Shown piece by piece: positions 1-8,614 of a stretch of DNA of 64,000 nt (positions within the stretch are counted from its first letter, which is position 1; the number at the start of each line of letters is the position of its first letter). Under the pieces are notes generated by a model. The model did not search any database and was not told the DNA's origin. It was given only the letters and a program-made list of their open reading frames with translations. The stretch is from JBBQFI01 sp038321775 (GTDB lineage Bacteria > Verrucomicrobiota > Verrucomicrobiia > Chthoniobacterales > UBA10450): assembly GCA_038321775.1 (NCBI GenBank), contig JBBQFI010000011.1, positions 1 to 64,000 on the forward strand, written 5' to 3'. The position numbers and the translations under genes were made by a program.

Positions 1-203
1 TTACGGGCTTTTCTAACATTCGCTCCTAAATCCTTTGCGCGCGCACCCCTGTTAGCGCGAAATTTAATTGCGCGTAATAAAAAACGCTGAAACCCCGCGC
101 GCTGCGTGGCACCTCATGAACAATATCCAGCGTAGATCGCGAGGTCCCTCGCTGCGCTCGGGATGACAAAGTTATTAGTAGCAGATTTCGGAAACCGAAA
201 ATT
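1..203. other. left-edge intergenic region
   Basis: No complete gene is seen here. On the minus strand an ATG at 19-17 is preceded by AGGAG a few bases upstream, so a leftward gene (M-L-E-K-P-V...) may begin here and leave the window after six codons. That is only a start-context argument. The right half holds a copy of a short dispersed repeat (139-169). Confidence 0.3.
139..169 (+). repeat. short dispersed repeat, copy 1
   Basis: A 31-base stretch starting GCGAGGTCCC and ending GGGATGACAA matches 24271-24301 at about 26 of 31 positions. Part of it is self-complementary (CCCTCG/CGCTCGGG type). Both copies lie between genes, close to the start of a following gene. It looks like a small non-coding repeat; no transposase is linked to it. 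Confidence 0.55.
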
Positions 204-548
204 ATGACCGTCGACGAATATCGCCACATCGCATTGGCGCAACCGGAAGCGATCGAGAGTTCGCACATGGATCATCCCGATTTTCGCGTGCGCAAAAAGA
301 TTTTCGCGACGATCCGATCACTCACCGCCGGCGAAGGCGTCCTCATGCTCACGCCTGAGCAACAAAAGAAATTCGTGAAAGAAAATTCGAGGATCTTCGC
401 CGCTGTGTCCGGAGGCTGGGGCCTCAAAGGCGCGACTGCAGTCAACTTGGCCCCGGCGAGCGCAAGAATCGTCGACCGTGCCATGCGCACCGCATGGCGC
501 AACAAGGCGCCGAAACGTTTGATCGCTCAGATCGACAACGAGTCCTGA
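204..548 (+). CDS. MmcQ/YjbR family protein
   Basis: A 114-residue protein of the MmcQ/YjbR (DUF419) family, small cytoplasmic proteins with a CyaY-like fold. Some members have been proposed to bind DNA, but their role is not settled. The N-terminal TVDEYRHIALAQPEA and SSHMDHPDFRVRKKIFATI stretches follow the family pattern (start of the domain, then a DFR-V-KKIFA strand), and the C-terminal half ends in W-hydrophobic-APKRL, also typical. The length is normal for the family. The next gene starts six bases after the stop, so the two may be co-transcribed. Confidence 0.8.
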   Translation: MTVDEYRHIALAQPEAIESSHMDHPDFRVRKKIFATIRSLTAGEGVLMLTPEQQKKFVKENSRIFAAVSGGWGLKGATAVNLAPASARIVDRAMRTAWRNKAPKRLIAQIDNES

Positions 549-554
549 CGCGAA

Positions 555-1790
555 GTGATTCGAATTGCGATCGCTGGCGGTGGTGCTGCTGGGTTTTTTG
601 CCGCGATTGCAGCCGCGCGCGCGAATCGTGATTGCGAGATTTCGCTGTTCGAACGCAGCTCGCAATTCTTATCCAAGGTCCGCATTTCCGGCGGCGGTCG
701 CTGCAATGTTACGCATGCGTTATTCGATCCTCGGATGTTCACGACGCGTTATCCGCGCGGCGAACGAGAGTTGATTTCGCCATTCCATCGATTTTCCGCG
801 CGGGACACCGTCGCTTGGTTCGAATCGCGCGGCGTTGCGCTGAAGCGCGAAAATGACGGCAGAATGTTTCCGGTAACGGACTCATCGGAGACGATTGTGG
901 AATGCCTGATCGACGAAGCGAAGGCCGCGGGCGTGCGGCTCTTCCTGCGCAAAGGAATTGAAAAAGCTCGTGTTCGCGCCGACGGCGCCTTCGATTTGCA
1001 ATTGAGCGACGACAGCTCGGCGGCTTGCGATCGATTGCTTCTGGCGACAGGTGGCGCGCGAAGTCCGATCGGCGCCGAGATTGCGCGTTCGTTAGGCCAC
1101 ACCATCGAACCGCCCGTTCCGTCCCTTTTTTCACTTCATGTTAACTCGGCGTGGTTGCAAGCGTTGCCGGGAATAGCAGTGAACGACGTGGAAGTCTCCG
1201 TGGGGAAATTGCGCGAACGGGGCCCGCTTCTGATTACACACAACGGAGTGAGTGGTCCGGCCGTGCTCCGACTTTCAGCCTGGGGCGCGCGAACATTGCA
1301 CGCGATGGATTATCGTTTCCCGCTACGCATAAATTGGATTCCGGATGTGAAAGAGGCGGTGCTTCGCGCAGAGTTTCAATCGCGCCGGGAAACGCAGCCG
1401 AACAAGCGAGTAATCAATTCACCAATCGGCGCGTTGCCGGCACGCCTATGGGAAAAATTAATTTCAAACGCGGAAATTCCTCCCGGAACAATTTGGACCT
1501 CGCTGTCGCGCGAAGGTGTGAACGAACTCGTTAGGCAATTGCGCGACACAGAATTGCAGGTCCACGGAAAATCGCTGAATAAAGATGAATTCGTCACTTG
1601 CGGCGGCGTGCGATTGCGCGAGATGAATTTCAAAACCATGGAAAGCCGCATCACACCTCATCTTTATTTTGCCGGCGAATTACTCGACATCGACGGCATC
1701 ACCGGCGGCTTTAATTTCCAGTCAGCATGGACGACCGGTTGGATCGCCGGCCACGCCATGGCCGGGGTCGAACCAACTTCAATCACATGA
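555..1790 (+). CDS. HI0933/YhiN-family flavoprotein (FAD-dependent oxidoreductase)
   Basis: A 411-residue flavoprotein of the HI0933/YhiN/BaiN family. The N-terminus IRIAIAGGGAAGFFAAIAAA is the dinucleotide-binding fold that holds FAD. SGGGRCNVTH near residue 46, the LLATGG motif in the middle, and the C-terminal LYFAGELLDIDGITGGFN with a following FQSAWTTG are the family signatures. The physiological substrate is unknown for most members; some act on steroid or bile-acid double bonds, which cannot be inferred here. It starts with GTG. The stop overlaps the start of the next gene by ATGA, indicating translational coupling. Two copies of the CGTTAGGC word lie inside (1090, 1529), encoding SLG and LVR. 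Confidence 0.85.
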   Translation: MIRIAIAGGGAAGFFAAIAAARANRDCEISLFERSSQFLSKVRISGGGRCNVTHALFDPRMFTTRYPRGERELISPFHRFSARDTVAWFESRGVALKRENDGRMFPVTDSSETIVECLIDEAKAAGVRLFLRKGIEKARVRADGAFDLQLSDDSSAACDRLLLATGGARSPIGAEIARSLGHTIEPPVPSLFSLHVNSAWLQALPGIAVNDVEVSVGKLRERGPLLITHNGVSGPAVLRLSAWGARTLHAMDYRFPLRINWIPDVKEAVLRAEFQSRRETQPNKRVINSPIGALPARLWEKLISNAEIPPGTIWTSLSREGVNELVRQLRDTELQVHGKSLNKDEFVTCGGVRLREMNFKTMESRITPHLYFAGELLDIDGITGGFNFQSAWTTGWIAGHAMAGVEPTSIT

Positions 1791-2227
1791 ATCGGCAAGT
1801 TTTGCAGAATGCTGTTACGGAAGTGCAGCAAGTATATGCTGATCTGGCGCGACGTCCGATCGAGCGAAACTGCACGCGCCAAACCGAATGTTGTCATTTC
1901 AAACTGACTGGCCGCACTCCTTACCTAACAAAAGGCGAAGCGTTGGTCGCCGCGCGAGCATTCCGCGCCACTGGTCGCAAATCGCTCACGGAAAATCCTG
2001 ATGGCAGCTGTCCGATGCTCCACGTTGCCACCGGCAATTGTCTGATCTACAACGATCGGCCATTCGGTTGCCGCACGCATTTCTGCGCCGCAGCTGGCGG
2101 AACAGTCGCACGCCACGAAATTCTTGATCTCATCCGCCGTCTCGAAAAAATCGATGACGATCTCGGAGGTGACGGTCCGCGACTCTTGCAAAACGCAGTC
2201 GCGGACGCACTCGAAGAGCTGCGCTAA
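1787..2227 (+). CDS. YkgJ-family cysteine cluster protein
   Basis: A 146-residue protein of the YkgJ/UPF0153 zinc- or iron-cluster family. The defining cysteines are visible: NCTRQTECCHF near residue 25, DGSCPML, GNCLIYNDRPFGCRTHFC. The pattern of two N-terminal and several central cysteines is thought to bind a metal ion; the function is unknown. The ATG chosen overlaps the stop of the preceding flavoprotein (ATGA), which fits the family start and gives the normal length; a longer upstream extension would lie inside the flavoprotein gene and has no family similarity. Probably co-expressed with the flavoprotein. Confidence 0.8.
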   Translation: MNRQVLQNAVTEVQQVYADLARRPIERNCTRQTECCHFKLTGRTPYLTKGEALVAARAFRATGRKSLTENPDGSCPMLHVATGNCLIYNDRPFGCRTHFCAAAGGTVARHEILDLIRRLEKIDDDLGGDGPRLLQNAVADALEELR

Positions 2228-2256
2228 AGCGATCCCGTCTCCCGAAGCAAGGCTGA

Positions 2257-3939
2257 CTACTTCTTTTTGCCTTCGCCAGGACGATAATCTTCTTCGGCGG
2301 CTTCGAATGCTTTCTCGAGACCAACCATGTCTTCGCCTGGACGCAAGCTGTCGAACGCTTCGGATTCGCGACGTAATTCTTCCTCGGAATAATTCGCCGC
2401 TTTAATGGAAAGACCGATGCGCCGTTCCAGCTTGTCGACTTTAATGACGCGCGCTTCCACTTCCTGACCGACCTTGAGCACGTCTTTCACTTTCGCGACG
2501 TGATCTTCGCTCAGCTGCGAAATGTGCACGAGACCGTCGATGTCATCCTGCAATTGCACGAACGCACCAAAGCTCGCGAGCTTCGTCACTTTGCCCTTCA
2601 CCAGATCGCCGATCTTGTATTTCTGATCGATCTCTTTCCACGGATCGTCGCTCAGTTGTTTGATCCCAAGACTGATGCGCTGATTAGTTTTATCGATGTC
2701 GATGACTTGGGCTTCGACTTCGTCATTCTTCTTAAAGACTTCGCTCGGATGATTGATCTTCCGCGTCCACGACAAATCGGAAACGTGAATCATGCCATCG
2801 ATGCCGTCTTCCAATTCCACAAACGCGCCATAAGCGGTCATGTTGCGAATCTCGCCGCGCACGGTGCTGCCAATGGTAAATTTCTTCTCGATCTCGTCCC
2901 ATGGATTCGGTTCGAGCTGACGAAGGCCTAACGAGATTTTTTGTTCTTCCTTGTTCACGCCGAGCACGACCGCTTCGACTTCCTGACCGACGGTCAAAAT
3001 ATCGGCCGGACGCATGATGCGTTTCGTCCACGACAATTCGGAAACGTGAATAAGACCTTCGACACCTTCCTCGAGTTCCACGAACGCTCCATACGGAACG
3101 AGATTCGTGATTTTGCCTTTGACGCGCTGACCCGCCGGGAATCGTTCTTCAATCTGATCCCACGGATTTTTCTGCGTCTGTTTCAAGCCTAACGAAACGC
3201 GCTCTTTCTCTTTATTGATATCGAGCACGACGACATCGAGCGGTTGCCCGACTTTGAGCAATTCGCTCGGATGTCCGAGGCGTCCCCACGTCATATCGGT
3301 GATGTGAAGCAAGCCGTCCATTCCGCCCAGGTCGATGAACGCGCCGAAGTCAGTCAGATTTTTCACTGTCCCGCTCACGGTGTCGCCAATCGTCACGCCT
3401 TCGAGGAATTTCTGTCGTTTCTCGCTGCGTTCCTGCTCAATTAATTCGCGCCGGCTAAGCACGACGTTTTTCCGGTCGTCGTTGATCTTGACGATTTTAA
3501 AATCGTAAGTGTTACCGACAAACTGCTGCAGATCCTTCGGTGGAATAATGTCGATCTGCGACGCGGGCAGAAACGCTTCCACACCGATGTTGACCATGAG
3601 TCCGCCTTTGACGACGGATTTTACTTTGCCCTTTATCAAACCGTCGCCGGCAAAAACGCCCGCGATTTTGTTCCAGTTCTGGCGATACGCCGCTTTTTCC
3701 TTCGAGAGCACCACCATGCCCTCGTCGTTTTCAAGGCGCTCGAGTAACACTTCTACCTCGTCGCCTACTTCCATTGATGCCACGTCCTCGAACTCCGACG
3801 ATGGAATTACTCCCTCTGACTTATACCCGATATCGACCAACACCTCGCGCGGGCGGATTTCTAAAATCCGACCTTTGACGATGCTGCCTTCCTTGAAGTC
3901 GCGCATCGACTTGTCGAGTAAATCCTGCATTTGCAACAT
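2257..3939 (-). CDS. rpsA: 30S ribosomal protein S1
   Basis: A 560-residue ribosomal protein S1, which helps the small subunit bind structured mRNA. Six S1 (OB-fold) repeats can be read in order, at roughly residues 18-85, 103-165, 187-255, 272-340, 357-425 and 442-510; repeats 3-6 show the standard G-x-V-x-G-x-V...YGAFVEL...GLIHVSELSW pattern. The length is that of Gram-negative six-domain S1. The start is supported by an AAGGAG motif 12 bases upstream on the minus strand. A second Met is three codons later. It converges on the YkgJ gene with 29 bases between. Two copies of the GCCTAACG word (2926, 3187) encode SLG in repeats of the form V/I-SLGL-K/R-Q, so here the word falls at a naturally recurring peptide. 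Confidence 0.95.
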   Translation of the reverse strand: MLQMQDLLDKSMRDFKEGSIVKGRILEIRPREVLVDIGYKSEGVIPSSEFEDVASMEVGDEVEVLLERLENDEGMVVLSKEKAAYRQNWNKIAGVFAGDGLIKGKVKSVVKGGLMVNIGVEAFLPASQIDIIPPKDLQQFVGNTYDFKIVKINDDRKNVVLSRRELIEQERSEKRQKFLEGVTIGDTVSGTVKNLTDFGAFIDLGGMDGLLHITDMTWGRLGHPSELLKVGQPLDVVVLDINKEKERVSLGLKQTQKNPWDQIEERFPAGQRVKGKITNLVPYGAFVELEEGVEGLIHVSELSWTKRIMRPADILTVGQEVEAVVLGVNKEEQKISLGLRQLEPNPWDEIEKKFTIGSTVRGEIRNMTAYGAFVELEDGIDGMIHVSDLSWTRKINHPSEVFKKNDEVEAQVIDIDKTNQRISLGIKQLSDDPWKEIDQKYKIGDLVKGKVTKLASFGAFVQLQDDIDGLVHISQLSEDHVAKVKDVLKVGQEVEARVIKVDKLERRIGLSIKAANYSEEELRRESEAFDSLRPGEDMVGLEKAFEAAEEDYRPGEGKKK

Positions 3940-4107
3940 AACGATAAAATTCTCCTTTTTCGGCTCTAATGGCGATCACCGAGCATCGCCTATCTCGGCG
4001 CCCACCGGCCGCCGATCTCCCCTCAGAAATGGGTAGGCACACTAGGCATAATTAACTGCGCGGTCAACCGTTGGACGTTAGCGCTTGCCCGTCCGATGTT
4101 GACCGCG

Positions 4108-4599
4108 ATGAAAATCCTCAAGGCGCTCGCAGTTCTTCTCTTGGCATGTCTTTCGTTCCCGCTCATTTCGATCGCTTCGCCCGCAGAAGAACAAGTCGCC
4201 GAAGCGATAAAGGCTCCCGCGCTCAGTGTTATTCATTTGTGGGCGCCGTGGTGTTCTAATTGCAAAGCGGAATTGAAGAGCGGCGGCTGGACGAAAATGG
4301 TGAAGGACAATCCGAAGGTGAAATTCTATTTCGTCTCGGTCTGGAACAGCGGCGACGACGGGCGCGCGCTTCTCAAGCAATATGAAATCGCCGATCAGCC
4401 AAACGTCATCATTCTCGCTGATCCGGGCCCGCGCGGAGTCGATCACATCAAACAATTTGCCGGACTTCCTGTGAGTTGGATTCCGACCACGTGGATCTAC
4501 AGAGGCGGCGATCTGCGTTATGCGCTGAACTACGGCGAGATTCGTTTTCCAGTTCTGCAACAATTCCTCGCCGACAGCGACTCGGAGTGGGAACACTGA
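4108..4599 (+). CDS. secreted thioredoxin-like (TlpA-type) protein
   Basis: An exported thioredoxin-fold protein of about 163 residues. A signal peptide (MKILKALAVLLLACLSFPLISIAS) is followed by a thioredoxin domain with the redox motif W-C-S-N-C and a distal SWIPTTWIY segment in the position of the cis-proline loop. It probably acts as a periplasmic thiol-disulfide oxidoreductase, but the partner is unknown. I prefer the second Met (4108) because it begins the signal peptide cleanly; an ATG four codons earlier (4096) is in frame. It is transcribed divergently from rpsA and followed by a palindromic repeat element. Confidence 0.75.
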   Translation: MKILKALAVLLLACLSFPLISIASPAEEQVAEAIKAPALSVIHLWAPWCSNCKAELKSGGWTKMVKDNPKVKFYFVSVWNSGDDGRALLKQYEIADQPNVIILADPGPRGVDHIKQFAGLPVSWIPTTWIYRGGDLRYALNYGEIRFPVLQQFLADSDSEWEH

Positions 4600-4624
4600 A
4601 GTTATTCACAGCGAATCCAGACGA

Positions 4625-4771
4625 GTCTTTCTGGGTAGCGCACGCGTCTCGCGTGTCGGTTTCGGCGTCTCGCCGAAACGAACTTTCTCGGTCATCAAAA
4701 AACTCAGAACAAGCCCGCGATGACGAGCCGTCAGCGCCCACACGCGAGACGCGTGCGCTACCCAGAAAGAC
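4625..4771. repeat. long palindromic (MITE/REP-like) element, copy 1
   Basis: Perfect inverted arms of 32 bases at 4625-4656 and 4740-4771, with core GTAGCGCACGCGTCTCGCG. Next to the left arm is a second, internal hairpin (GTTTCGGCG / CGCCGAAAC, around 4658-4678). The same architecture and core sequence recur at 57624-57735. It contains no gene and sits between a thioredoxin-like gene and the cystathionine beta-synthase gene. It looks like a non-autonomous mobile or structured intergenic element; the RNA would fold into a very strong hairpin. Confidence 0.85.
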
Positions 4772-4841
4772 CAAGGTTGATCGGTTTACTTTCCGTCGCA
4801 GTCTAAGGTAGTATGCCGAAACTTTATCGTTCGATTTTCCA

Positions 4842-6281
4842 ATGACCGCCGCCGCTTCCACCGCCACCGTTCCAATCCACAGCAAGCCACCCGCGATTCT
4901 CTCGCTCATCGGCGACACGCCTCTCGTGGAAATCACACGCATGGATACCGGGCCGTGCCAGCTTTTCGTAAAACTCGAGAATCAAAATCCAACTGGCTCG
5001 ATCAAAGATCGCGTCGCGCTCGCGATGATCGAAGCCGCCGAGCATGAGGGAAAACTTCGGCCCGGCGGCACAATTATCGAAGCGACCGCCGGAAACACCG
5101 GGCTTGGGCTCGCGTTGATTGCGGGCGCGAAAGGTTACCGCATTATCCTCGTGATTCCCGACAAGATGTCGCAGGAAAAAATCCTGCACGTGCGCGCGCT
5201 TGGGGCGGAAGTGCGACTGGCGCGCTCCGACGTTACGCGGGGTCATCCGGAATATTATCAGGATGTCGCGGCGCGATTAGCCGAAGAAATTCCCGGCGGA
5301 TTTTACGTAAATCAGTTCGGCAATCCGGCAAACCCGCTCGCGCACGAACGCACAACGGGCCCAGAGATCTGGGAACAAATGCGGCATCATCTCGATGCTG
5401 TTGTCGTCGGTGTTGGCTCCGGCGGAACGCTTACCGGTCTCGGCCGTTTTTTCGCGCGGGTTCGACCGGGAATGGAAATCGTTCTGGCCGATCCCACCGG
5501 CTCGATTCTTTATGAGTGGGTCAAAACCGGCGAACTCACTCAAGCCGGAAGCTGGGCCGTCGAAGGCATCGGCGAAGATTTCATTCCGGAAAATGCCACA
5601 ATGTCGTACGTGACCGAAGCGTACGAGATCGACGATGCAGAAAGTTTCGCGGTCGCTCGCGAACTGTTGTCGCGCGAAGGAATTCTCGGCGGTTCTTCCA
5701 CCGGAACGCTGGTCGCGGGCGCGCTCCGATATTGTCGCGCGCAAACCAAACCGAAGCGCGTTGTCACTTTTGTTTGCGATAGCGGCAACAAATATCTGTC
5801 GAAAATGTACAATGATTTCTGGATGGCCGAACAGGGCTTTGTGCAGCGGCCGCCACAGGGAGACTTGAGCGATCTCATTTCGCATCGTTACGAAGCGGGC
5901 GAAGTCATTTCTGTCGGCCCGGACGACACGTTGCTCACCGCGTTTAAACGCATGCGCACCGCCGATGTGTCGCAAGTTCCCGTGGTGGACGAGCGCGGCA
6001 AGCCGGTTGGCATTTTGGATGAGTCGGATCTTCTGGTGAAAGTGCACGGCCATCCGGCGCATTTTAACGAGCTGGTGAAAACCGCGATGACAGATCGGCT
6101 GGAAACGTTATCTCCCAGCGCAAAAATCGCCGACTTACTGGAGGTCTTTAAACGTGGCCGCGTCGCCATCGTCATGGCAGGCGATAAATTTCTCGGTCTC
6201 ATTACGCGAACAGATCTGCTCTCTTTCCTGCGCCTTCATATGCCGAAGGAATCGACACCAGTCGATCGCGAATTTTCCTGA
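4842..6281 (+). CDS. cystathionine beta-synthase with CBS-domain pair
   Basis: A 479-residue PLP enzyme that condenses homocysteine with serine (or O-acetylserine) to cystathionine. The catalytic part (about residues 15-325) has the PLP-lysine motif NPTGSIKDR, the ATAGNTG loop, GSGGT phosphate-binding stretch and GGSSTGT. Residues about 345-465 form two CBS repeats (regulatory adenosyl-ligand modules), the second ending LGLITRTDLLSFL. The CBS pair and the cystathionine lyase immediately downstream favour a true cystathionine beta-synthase over a cysteine synthase. The haem domain of animal enzymes is absent, as usual in bacteria. No SAM riboswitch is seen upstream. Confidence 0.85.
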   Translation: MTAAASTATVPIHSKPPAILSLIGDTPLVEITRMDTGPCQLFVKLENQNPTGSIKDRVALAMIEAAEHEGKLRPGGTIIEATAGNTGLGLALIAGAKGYRIILVIPDKMSQEKILHVRALGAEVRLARSDVTRGHPEYYQDVAARLAEEIPGGFYVNQFGNPANPLAHERTTGPEIWEQMRHHLDAVVVGVGSGGTLTGLGRFFARVRPGMEIVLADPTGSILYEWVKTGELTQAGSWAVEGIGEDFIPENATMSYVTEAYEIDDAESFAVARELLSREGILGGSSTGTLVAGALRYCRAQTKPKRVVTFVCDSGNKYLSKMYNDFWMAEQGFVQRPPQGDLSDLISHRYEAGEVISVGPDDTLLTAFKRMRTADVSQVPVVDERGKPVGILDESDLLVKVHGHPAHFNELVKTAMTDRLETLSPSAKIADLLEVFKRGRVAIVMAGDKFLGLITRTDLLSFLRLHMPKESTPVDREFS

Positions 6282-6300
6282 GCGCGCTTTTGCCTAACGA

Positions 6301-7461
6301 ATGAAAAAACCACACGAGTTTGCCACGCGGACGATTCACGCTGGACAGGAACCCGATCCATCGACCGGTGCGATCATGACGCCGATTTATGCGACGTCGA
6401 CTTACGTCCAGCAAAGCCCCGGAAAGCATAAAGGCTACGATTACTCGCGCTCGATCAATCCAACGCGACTGGCCTACGAACGTTGCATCGCCGATCTCGA
6501 AAGCGGAACACGCGGCTGGGCATTTGCGTCCGGCCTCGCAGCCATGGCAACTGCGCTCGAGACGATCGATAGCGGTTCGCACGTTGTTGTAAGCGACGAT
6601 CTTTACGGCGGAACGTTCCGACTCTTCGAGCGGGTACGGCGCCGTTCCGCAAATCTCGATTTTACCTTCATCGACATGACCGATCCGGAAAATGTTGAAC
6701 GCGCCATGCGATCGAACACGCGCATGGTGTGGGTCGAAACACCGAGCAATCCGCTCTTAAAGTTAATCGATCTCGCGGCCGTCGCGAAAATCGCGCGCGC
6801 AAACAACGCGATCTCAGTTTCCGACAACACCTTCGCGAGTCCGTGGATTCAGCGACCGATTGAATTTGGTTTCGACATGGTGATTCATTCCGCCACGAAA
6901 TATCTCAACGGCCATTCCGATATGGTCGGCGGCGTTATCGTGGTGGGAGAGAACAAGGAGTTGGCCGATCAAATTGCCTTTTTGCAAAATTCCGTCGGCG
7001 CGATCGCGGGACCGTTCGATAGTTTTCTGGCGCTGCGCAGTTTGAAGACGCTCGCGCTGCGCATGGAACGACATTGCGAAAACGCGATGAAAATCGCGCA
7101 GTGGTTGGAGGGAGAGCCCAAAGTTGAGTCAGTGCGTTATCCTGGGCTCAAATCGCATCCGCAACATGAGCTCGCGCGTGCACAAATGCATGGCTTCGGT
7201 GGAATGGTCACGATCGTTTTGAAAACCGATCTCGCCGGGACGCGGCGTTTCCTCGAGAACACGCATCTCTTTTCGCTCGCGGAAAGTTTGGGCGGCGTGG
7301 AAAGCCTCATCAATCATCCGGCGCTGATGACGCACGCTTCCGTGCCAAAAGAGCAACGCGAAGCGCTCGGCGTCACCGATTCACTCGTTAGGCTTTCGGT
7401 TGGTGTGGAAGACGTAAACGATCTGATCGACGATCTGCGCAACGCCTTCGCCGCGGTTTAA
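6301..7461 (+). CDS. cystathionine gamma-lyase / gamma-synthase family PLP enzyme
   Basis: A 386-residue Cys/Met metabolism PLP enzyme. The PLP-binding lysine lies in SATKYLNGHSDMVGG (about residue 200), with the upstream YSRSINPTR and SGLAAM motifs typical of the family. Given the cystathionine beta-synthase 19 bases upstream, cystathionine gamma-lyase (cystathionine to cysteine) is the likely activity, completing reverse transsulfuration; gamma-synthase cannot be excluded by sequence alone. A GCCTAACG word (6292-6299) lies immediately before the ATG, in the place of a normal ribosome-binding site, and another copy at 7386 encodes part of SLVRLS. Confidence 0.85.
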   Translation: MKKPHEFATRTIHAGQEPDPSTGAIMTPIYATSTYVQQSPGKHKGYDYSRSINPTRLAYERCIADLESGTRGWAFASGLAAMATALETIDSGSHVVVSDDLYGGTFRLFERVRRRSANLDFTFIDMTDPENVERAMRSNTRMVWVETPSNPLLKLIDLAAVAKIARANNAISVSDNTFASPWIQRPIEFGFDMVIHSATKYLNGHSDMVGGVIVVGENKELADQIAFLQNSVGAIAGPFDSFLALRSLKTLALRMERHCENAMKIAQWLEGEPKVESVRYPGLKSHPQHELARAQMHGFGGMVTIVLKTDLAGTRRFLENTHLFSLAESLGGVESLINHPALMTHASVPKEQREALGVTDSLVRLSVGVEDVNDLIDDLRNAFAAV

Positions 7462-7525
7462 CGCAAGCGGGATGCCTGTCTTCCAGTTTGGCATTCGCTC
7501 GTCTGTGCCTAACGTGGAGTTTTAA

Positions 7526-8614
7526 ATGGGCAACACTTTCGGACAACTTTTTCGTGTCACGACCTGGGGCGAATCGCATGGTGGCGGTGTCGGCGCAGTG
7601 ATCGATGGATGTCCGCCGCGCATCGAGTTAAGCGAAGAAGATATTCAATGCGATCTCGACCGGCGACGTCCCGGGCAGAGCGCGATTGTATCGCAACGAA
7701 AGGAAGAGGATCGTTGCCAGATCCTTTCCGGTGTTTTTGACGGCCAAACGCTGGGAACTCCAATCTCGGTCCTGGTCATGAACAAAGACGCGCGCCCGGA
7801 AGATTACGCGCAAATGCAATCGACGCTCCGTCCTTCGCACGCTGATTTCACTTACGAAGCTAAATACGGCATTCGAAACCGGCAAGGAGGCGGACGTGCT
7901 TCTGCGCGTGAAACAATCGGTCGCGTGGTCGCCGGCGCGATCGCCAAAAAAGTTTTGCGACAGTTTTATCCGAATTTCGAAATTCTCGCCTACGTCACGC
8001 AAATTCATGAGGTCGCTGCGACGATCGATCGCGCATCCGTGAGAATGGAAGACGTCGAGCGCAACGCGGTTCGTTGCCCGGATGAGAAGATCGCGAAGCA
8101 AATGATCGAACTGATCGAACAAACACGCGCGAGCGGCGACTCGTTAGGCGGAATCATCGAATGCATTATCCGAGCTGCGCCCGCGGGCCTGGGCGAACCG
8201 GTCTTCGACAAACTAGAAGCCGATCTCGCGAAAGCGATGTTGAGTCTGCCCGCGACGAAAGGTTTCGAGATCGGTTCGGGTTTTGCTGCGACTCAGATGA
8301 AGGGATCCGAACACAACGATCCATTTGAAATGCGCGAAGAAAAAGTTCGAACGACAACAAACAACTCTGGCGGCGTGCAAGGCGGTATCAGTAATGGCGA
8401 AGACATTGTCTTTCGCGTCGCTTTCAAACCAACGGCGACGATCGCGCGCGAACAAAAAACGGTCACGGCTGCCCGCGAAGAAACAACACTCGCGGCACGC
8501 GGCCGCCACGATCCTTGTGTCTTGCCGCGTGCGGTTCCGATAGTCGAAGCGATGGCCGCGCTCGTTTTGTGCGATCACGCGTTGCGCCAACGCGCCATCG
8601 AAAATTCCAAGTGA
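7526..8614 (+). CDS. aroC: chorismate synthase
   Basis: A 362-residue chorismate synthase, the last shikimate-pathway step (5-enolpyruvylshikimate-3-phosphate to chorismate, reduced FMN cofactor). Signature stretches: TWGESHGGGVGAVIDGCPPRI near residue 11, RRPGQS, the RQGGGRASARET segment near residue 120, and NNSGGVQGGISNGEDI near residue 280. The length is normal. The stop overlaps the start of the following cvpA-like gene (TGATG), so the two are likely translated together. Confidence 0.95.
   Translation: MGNTFGQLFRVTTWGESHGGGVGAVIDGCPPRIELSEEDIQCDLDRRRPGQSAIVSQRKEEDRCQILSGVFDGQTLGTPISVLVMNKDARPEDYAQMQSTLRPSHADFTYEAKYGIRNRQGGGRASARETIGRVVAGAIAKKVLRQFYPNFEILAYVTQIHEVAATIDRASVRMEDVERNAVRCPDEKIAKQMIELIEQTRASGDSLGGIIECIIRAAPAGLGEPVFDKLEADLAKAMLSLPATKGFEIGSGFAATQMKGSEHNDPFEMREEKVRTTTNNSGGVQGGISNGEDIVFRVAFKPTATIAREQKTVTAAREETTLAARGRHDPCVLPRAVPIVEAMAALVLCDHALRQRAIENSK

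Noticed and set aside
4772..4841. SAM or other riboswitch before the cystathionine beta-synthase gene
   Set aside because: The leader is dominated by the palindromic element; no kink-turn or conserved SAM-I/SAM-II core could be found.
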